Shown here: piece by piece, positions 5,656 to 8,099 of the stretch
Position numbering within the stretch: the first letter of the stretch is position 1
How the letters are laid out: each line of letters begins with the position of its first letter
Assembly (NCBI GenBank): GCA_026393775.1
Contig: JAPKZM010000216.1
Coordinates: 1-8,099, forward strand
Source of the DNA: Candidatus Aminicenantota bacterium
GTDB lineage: Bacteria > Acidobacteriota > Aminicenantia > UBA2199
Direction of reading: 5' to 3'
Length of the DNA stretch: 8,099 bases
Made by a program: the position numbers and the translations under genes
Notes under the pieces: model-generated
The model's input: the letters and a program-made list of their open reading frames with translations, nothing else
The model's database searches: none
What the model was told of the DNA's origin: nothing

Positions 5656-7248
5656 TCATAAATACAGCATCAGGTATAGTCTCTGCTCACTGTTGCTCTT
5701 GTGAACATCGGGAAAGTCCAGATAGGAGCCGTCCTTGTGGTAATACAAATATTCAAAGCCGAGGCTGAGATTGCTGAAAAGCCTGACTGATATTCTGGGC
5801 TTGAAAATGCTGATGATCTTGTCTCCGGACGGTCCGATATAAGTATGAAGCAAGTACAGGTAATAGATCGCCGTCACTTGCCCAACTTTCCCGAGATTCA
5901 AAGTGCCCTCAAACTTGACTTCCCCGCCTCCCGAATAATCATAATTGCGGACATGAATCCCTTCTTCGACAATGTCGATATAGGGTGAATTGCTGGCTCC
6001 GAGGGGAACGACCCCGAGATGGAATGCGGATTGAATATTGGAGTTTTTGGACAATCGCCACTTGGCGATGATCCCGCCGCCAAAACCCAGCGCGCTGATT
6101 TCGAAAATCTTGTTGTCCCAGTAATTGTAATGCTGAAATACCCCGAATAACATTTCCAGATTTCCGGAGTGAACGGTTTTTCCGAACAAAAGGCCATAGC
6201 CGATGACATTGTCCAGATATTTTTTCCACACATATTTTCCATAACTGAGATCAATCCGAAACTTGAAGACATCAAAAGGTTTCCGGGGGCGTATCTCGAA
6301 CGGATCGCCATAATCAAGATGAATCCCGAAAAGAGCGCTCTTGTCGCCCGTGCCGAAGTCTGTTCTGTTGTTGAACCAGTGCGCCCCGGTGAGCAGGGTA
6401 ATATTTACCGGTTCTTTCTGATAGACCTCTCTCGGAGTGATCCGTGTCAGCTTTCCCTGCATCAGCCTGCCTAAAGCTCTTCCCGGGCTGAGAATCGCAG
6501 CCGCGAACTCCCGAAAAAATCTTTCCATCCCGGTTTTTCGATCATCCAGGATACTGGAACTCAGCCTGTAGAGGATTTCTCCAAACAATGCTCCGCTGGC
6601 AGTGGTATTGATGATATCATTGTACGCTGGCCGCGTTGTTTCTCCGAAATATTCCCACAGCAGACTGCCCATAAAGGCAAAAGGCACGGACGCGAAGTAG
6701 GTATACCCGTCGGCGCGAGCGCAATTAAAATAACCACCTCCGGCAAAGGGGTGAAAGAAAAAATTCATACCCAACCTGTCGGTATCCCATTCCCAGCCCG
6801 TTTTCAAGTTATTTCCCCAAGTTTTAGGCCCTATGCGTGAGAAAGGATAATTAAAAACGAACCGATCGACCACCCATACAAAAACATCCGTCGAAATAAC
6901 CTTGAGAGCAACTGCCCACAATGAATATTTTTTATTGTACTCGGGGTCATCCTCCCACAACCATACGGGCGCTTCGCTGAACGGCTGTTGTTGGGGGGAT
7001 AGGGTAAGGGATTCGGAAATGCCTTCATTCATGCTCCCGCTGTCTGTTTGAAAAGGAGACAAACAAAAATTTGTGCTGGAAGCTTGCGGGGCTTGCTGGA
7101 AGCCCGGATGCGGAGGATCATTGCTTTCGGATAATTGGTGGCCATAGGAGTATGTTCCGCCATTAATTAAAACCGCGAAACAGACTATGGCCAGCAATGC
7201 GAATTTGCATTTTATCCGGTACAAGTTTCGCCTTTTTTGTATCTTCAT
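5656..7248 (-). CDS. DUF3943-type envelope protein, probable outer-membrane beta-barrel
   Basis: From the ATG at 7248 the protein has 530 residues. A basic N-terminus and hydrophobic stretch (CKFALLAIVCFAVLI) make a signal peptide. A Pro/Gln/Ser-rich linker runs to about residue 95. The DUF3943 core follows: WEWDTD (152-157), HPFAGGGYFNCARADGY (166-182), GSLLWEYFGE (194-203), ND at 210-211 and GALFGEILYR (219-228). The C-terminal half alternates aromatic and polar residues in strand-like segments and ends in LYLMLYL, as in outer-membrane barrels. Function is unknown. An upstream ATG at 7260 is possible. I prefer 7248 because it has GGAAAA seven bases upstream and because the sigma-54 promoter predicts transcription from about 7264, only four bases before the 7260 codon. 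Sampled lines are near 40-50% GC against 60-70% in the PAP2 and kinase genes, so it may have been acquired. Confidence 0.83.
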   Translation of the reverse strand: MKIQKRRNLYRIKCKFALLAIVCFAVLINGGTYSYGHQLSESNDPPHPGFQQAPQASSTNFCLSPFQTDSGSMNEGISESLTLSPQQQPFSEAPVWLWEDDPEYNKKYSLWAVALKVISTDVFVWVVDRFVFNYPFSRIGPKTWGNNLKTGWEWDTDRLGMNFFFHPFAGGGYFNCARADGYTYFASVPFAFMGSLLWEYFGETTRPAYNDIINTTASGALFGEILYRLSSSILDDRKTGMERFFREFAAAILSPGRALGRLMQGKLTRITPREVYQKEPVNITLLTGAHWFNNRTDFGTGDKSALFGIHLDYGDPFEIRPRKPFDVFKFRIDLSYGKYVWKKYLDNVIGYGLLFGKTVHSGNLEMLFGVFQHYNYWDNKIFEISALGFGGGIIAKWRLSKNSNIQSAFHLGVVPLGASNSPYIDIVEEGIHVRNYDYSGGGEVKFEGTLNLGKVGQVTAIYYLYLLHTYIGPSGDKIISIFKPRISVRLFSNLSLGFEYLYYHKDGSYLDFPDVHKSNSEQRLYLMLYL

Positions 7249-7274
7249 TAAATTTTCCATATCATAAAAATTTA

Positions 7275-7290
7275 AGCATGTTTAATGCCA
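7275..7290 (-). promoter_or_regulatory. Sigma-54 promoter for the DUF3943 gene
   Basis: The minus strand reads TGGCATTAAACATGCT. GG (7289-7288) and GC (7277-7276) are ten bases apart and the -24 half is TGGCAT. Its -12 half ATGCT is the same variant as in the BON-operon promoter. Transcription is expected near 7264, sixteen bases before the preferred start codon. Confidence 0.75.
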
Positions 7291-7371
7291 ATCCAACCTT
7301 CAAAGAGATTCCCAAATTTCAAAGTCTCCGGCACCGGGCAGGCATTGGGATATCCAGACTGGATCATTCGG

Positions 7372-7404
7372 CAGGAAAAGTCCTGCAAAACAGGAATTGT
7401 CCTG
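7372..7404. promoter_or_regulatory. Tandem palindromic activator site (putative sigma-54 enhancer), copy B
   Basis: CAGGAAAAGTCCTG (7372-7385) and CAGGAATTGTCCTG (7391-7404) are separated by CAAAA, the same design as 4531-4563. Both palindromes here have perfect CAGGA/TCCTG arms. The site lies about 80-115 bases from the - strand promoter at 7290 and about 140-170 bases from the + strand promoter at 7543, so one site could serve both directions. Confidence 0.72.
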
Positions 7405-7432
7405 TTTTACGGGTCAATCTCTCAGGCTGAGC

Positions 7433-7519
7433 ATGAAAAAATTAATTTTTCTAACCGCCCTTTGCATTCACAGGTGTAGTGAATTCCGCTATTTTCCCGG
7501 GAGAAAATCGATTATCTGA
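7433..7519 (+). pseudogene. Possible fossil signal-peptide start (28 codons)
   Basis: An ATG at 7433 opens MKKLIFLTALCIHRCSEF and stops at TGA 7517-7519. The first twelve residues look like a real signal peptide. No ribosome site is well placed, the frame ends quickly, and it lies upstream of the sigma-54 promoter at 7543. It may be a remnant of a lost secreted-protein gene or chance. Confidence 0.2.
7491..7508. repeat. Short inverted repeat between enhancer and promoter
   Basis: ATTTTC (7491-7496) and GAAAAT (7503-7508) are complementary around CCGGGA. It lies 35 bases upstream of the sigma-54 promoter. It could be a further protein-binding dyad, but it has no second copy in the window. Confidence 0.25.
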
Positions 7520-7542
7520 CATTCCAAAGCTGTGGAAAGATC

Positions 7543-7558
7543 TGGCATGATAATTGCT
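7543..7558 (+). promoter_or_regulatory. Sigma-54 promoter for the DUF5670-peptidase operon
   Basis: TGGCATGATAATTGCT is close to the ideal TGGCAC-N5-TTGCW. GG (7544-7545) and GC (7556-7557) are ten bases apart and the -12 half TTGCT is perfect. Transcription is expected near 7569, giving a leader of about 79 bases. Confidence 0.82.
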
Positions 7559-7635
7559 ACACAATAGTTAGCTTCTCCTTGGTCCAATGCGCGTCCAACC
7601 ACGGCTGGGAGCAGGATCGGGAAAGGCAAAAGAAA

Positions 7636-7643
7636 AAGGAGGT
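7636..7643 (+). promoter_or_regulatory. Strong ribosome binding site that fixes the DUF5670 start
   Basis: AAGGAGGT lies four bases before the ATG at 7648. The reading frame stays open upstream to an ATG at 7579, but that one has no such site, so 7648 is the start. Confidence 0.85.
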
Positions 7644-7647
7644 CAAC

Positions 7648-7794
7648 ATGCTTGAGACAATTTTAATCATCCTGGTCGTTCTTTGGGCTCTGGGATTTTT
7701 CGCCTTCCACGTCGGCAGCCTGGTCCACGTTCTTTTGGTCATCGCCTTGGTGATTGTGATCGTACGGCTGCTGCAGGGTCGAAAAATATTTTAG
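7648..7794 (+). CDS. Small two-helix membrane protein, lmo0937/DUF5670 type
   Basis: The protein has 48 residues. Helix 1 covers about residues 2-20 (LETILIILVVLWALGFFAF), then a short HVGSLVH turn, then helix 2 (VLLVIALVIVIVRLL) and a basic tail QGRKIF. Length, the LWALGFF segment, the GxLVHVLLVIAxVxxxxRL pattern and the basic end all fit the lmo0937 family (Pfam DUF5670), a widespread inner-membrane miniprotein of unknown function often seen in stress-related settings. The start is fixed by a near-perfect Shine-Dalgarno. It is transcribed from a sigma-54 promoter and is followed after 16 bases by the C39-like peptidase, so the two form an operon. Confidence 0.82.
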   Translation: MLETILIILVVLWALGFFAFHVGSLVHVLLVIALVIVIVRLLQGRKIF

Positions 7795-7810
7795 TCCGGA
7801 AACTGCAAAC

Positions 7811-8099
7811 ATGATTTGGCTTAAGGCCCAGGCTGCAAGACGGAGTTGGGTGCTCCTCGCGGGCCTGGGCCTGCTCACCACCAGCCTCTTTCCCGCCCAG
7901 GTGTTCAAATACCGGAAGCACAAGCCTGAAAAGGGATATTTGATCCAGAGCGTTCCTTTCGAAAAATGGCTGAAAAGAAATTATTGCGGCCCGGCCTGCC
8001 TGGCCATGGTCCTCAACTACTGGGATGAAACGCGAACCTTCAACCAGCGGGAAATCACGGATGCGATATATGATTCCGAAAGCCAGGCGACCTATAACT
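7811..8099 (+). CDS. C39-like cysteine peptidase, N-terminal part (cut by window edge)
   Basis: Ninety-six residues are visible and the frame is open at the right edge. After a basic start, residues about 12-30 (SWVLLAGLGLLTTSLFPAQ) form a signal peptide or anchor. The catalytic-Cys segment is NYCGPACLAMVLNYW, with the nucleophile expected at C59, followed by a helix (FNQREITDAIYD). This is the C39-like fold seen in PA2778-family proteins and bacteriocin-type leader peptidases. The Gln that usually lies about six residues before the Cys is not evident (the stretch is FEKWLKRNYC), so the oxyanion hole may use another residue. The His and Asp of the triad lie beyond the window. The ribosome site is weak (GGAAAC); with a 16-base gap after the DUF5670 gene, translational coupling is likely. 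The substrate is unknown. Confidence 0.78.
   Translation, partial: MIWLKAQAARRSWVLLAGLGLLTTSLFPAQVFKYRKHKPEKGYLIQSVPFEKWLKRNYCGPACLAMVLNYWDETRTFNQREITDAIYDSESQATYN

Noticed and set aside
7579..7647. N-terminal extension of the DUF5670 protein by 23 residues
   Set aside because: The extension is polar and unlike the family, and the strong Shine-Dalgarno points to 7648.
1..8099. CRISPR array, tRNA, rRNA or insertion sequence
   Set aside because: No regularly spaced repeats, no tRNA-like or rRNA-like sequence, and no transposase or terminal inverted repeats were seen on reading through.

Overview
The window looks like a chromosomal stretch of a Gram-negative bacterium, most likely a proteobacterium. 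It has outer-membrane and periplasmic proteins, c-di-GMP and two-component signalling, and several sigma-54 type (-24/-12) promoters. The response regulator and hybrid kinase resemble proteins common in Betaproteobacteria of the Gallionella/Nitrosospira type, but this rests on recall of the families. I ran no search, so the lineage is tentative.

Layout, left to right. Positions 1-186 (+) hold the C-terminal end of a small protein with a terminal membrane helix, followed by a nested hairpin. Positions 271-1415 (-) are a decaying region. They contain a small broken reading frame with one extra T in a homopolymer and a REC/HD-GYP response regulator split by a frame-changing deletion. Positions 1431-3881 (-) encode a large soluble hybrid histidine kinase with three PAS domains, the first two being an internal duplication. 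Positions 3926-4252 (-) encode a membrane-anchored BON-domain protein. These minus-strand genes read as one operon in the order BON, kinase, regulator. Positions 4725-5642 (+) encode an exported PAP2-type phosphatase with all catalytic motifs. Convergent to it, with only 13 bases between the stop codons, is a DUF3943-type envelope protein (5656-7248, -). Positions 7648-7794 (+) encode a 48-residue two-helix membrane protein of the lmo0937/DUF5670 type. It is followed after 16 bases by a C39-like cysteine peptidase cut by the right edge.

The main finding is regulatory. Both divergent intergenic regions (4253-4724 and 7249-7647) have the same design. Each has one sigma-54 promoter facing outward on each strand, four in all, every one with the exact GG-N10-GC spacing. 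Between them lies a shared pair of 14-base palindromes (consensus yAGGAAAnGTCCTG and CAGGAATyGTCCTG) separated by CAAAA. This is what a tandem enhancer site for one NtrC-family activator would look like. It would place all four transcription units (BON-kinase-regulator, PAP2 phosphatase, DUF3943 protein, DUF5670-peptidase) in a single sigma-54 regulon. The products are mostly membrane, periplasmic or outer-membrane proteins plus a signalling pair, which suggests an envelope or surface-polymer response. That role is inference, and the activator gene is not in the window.
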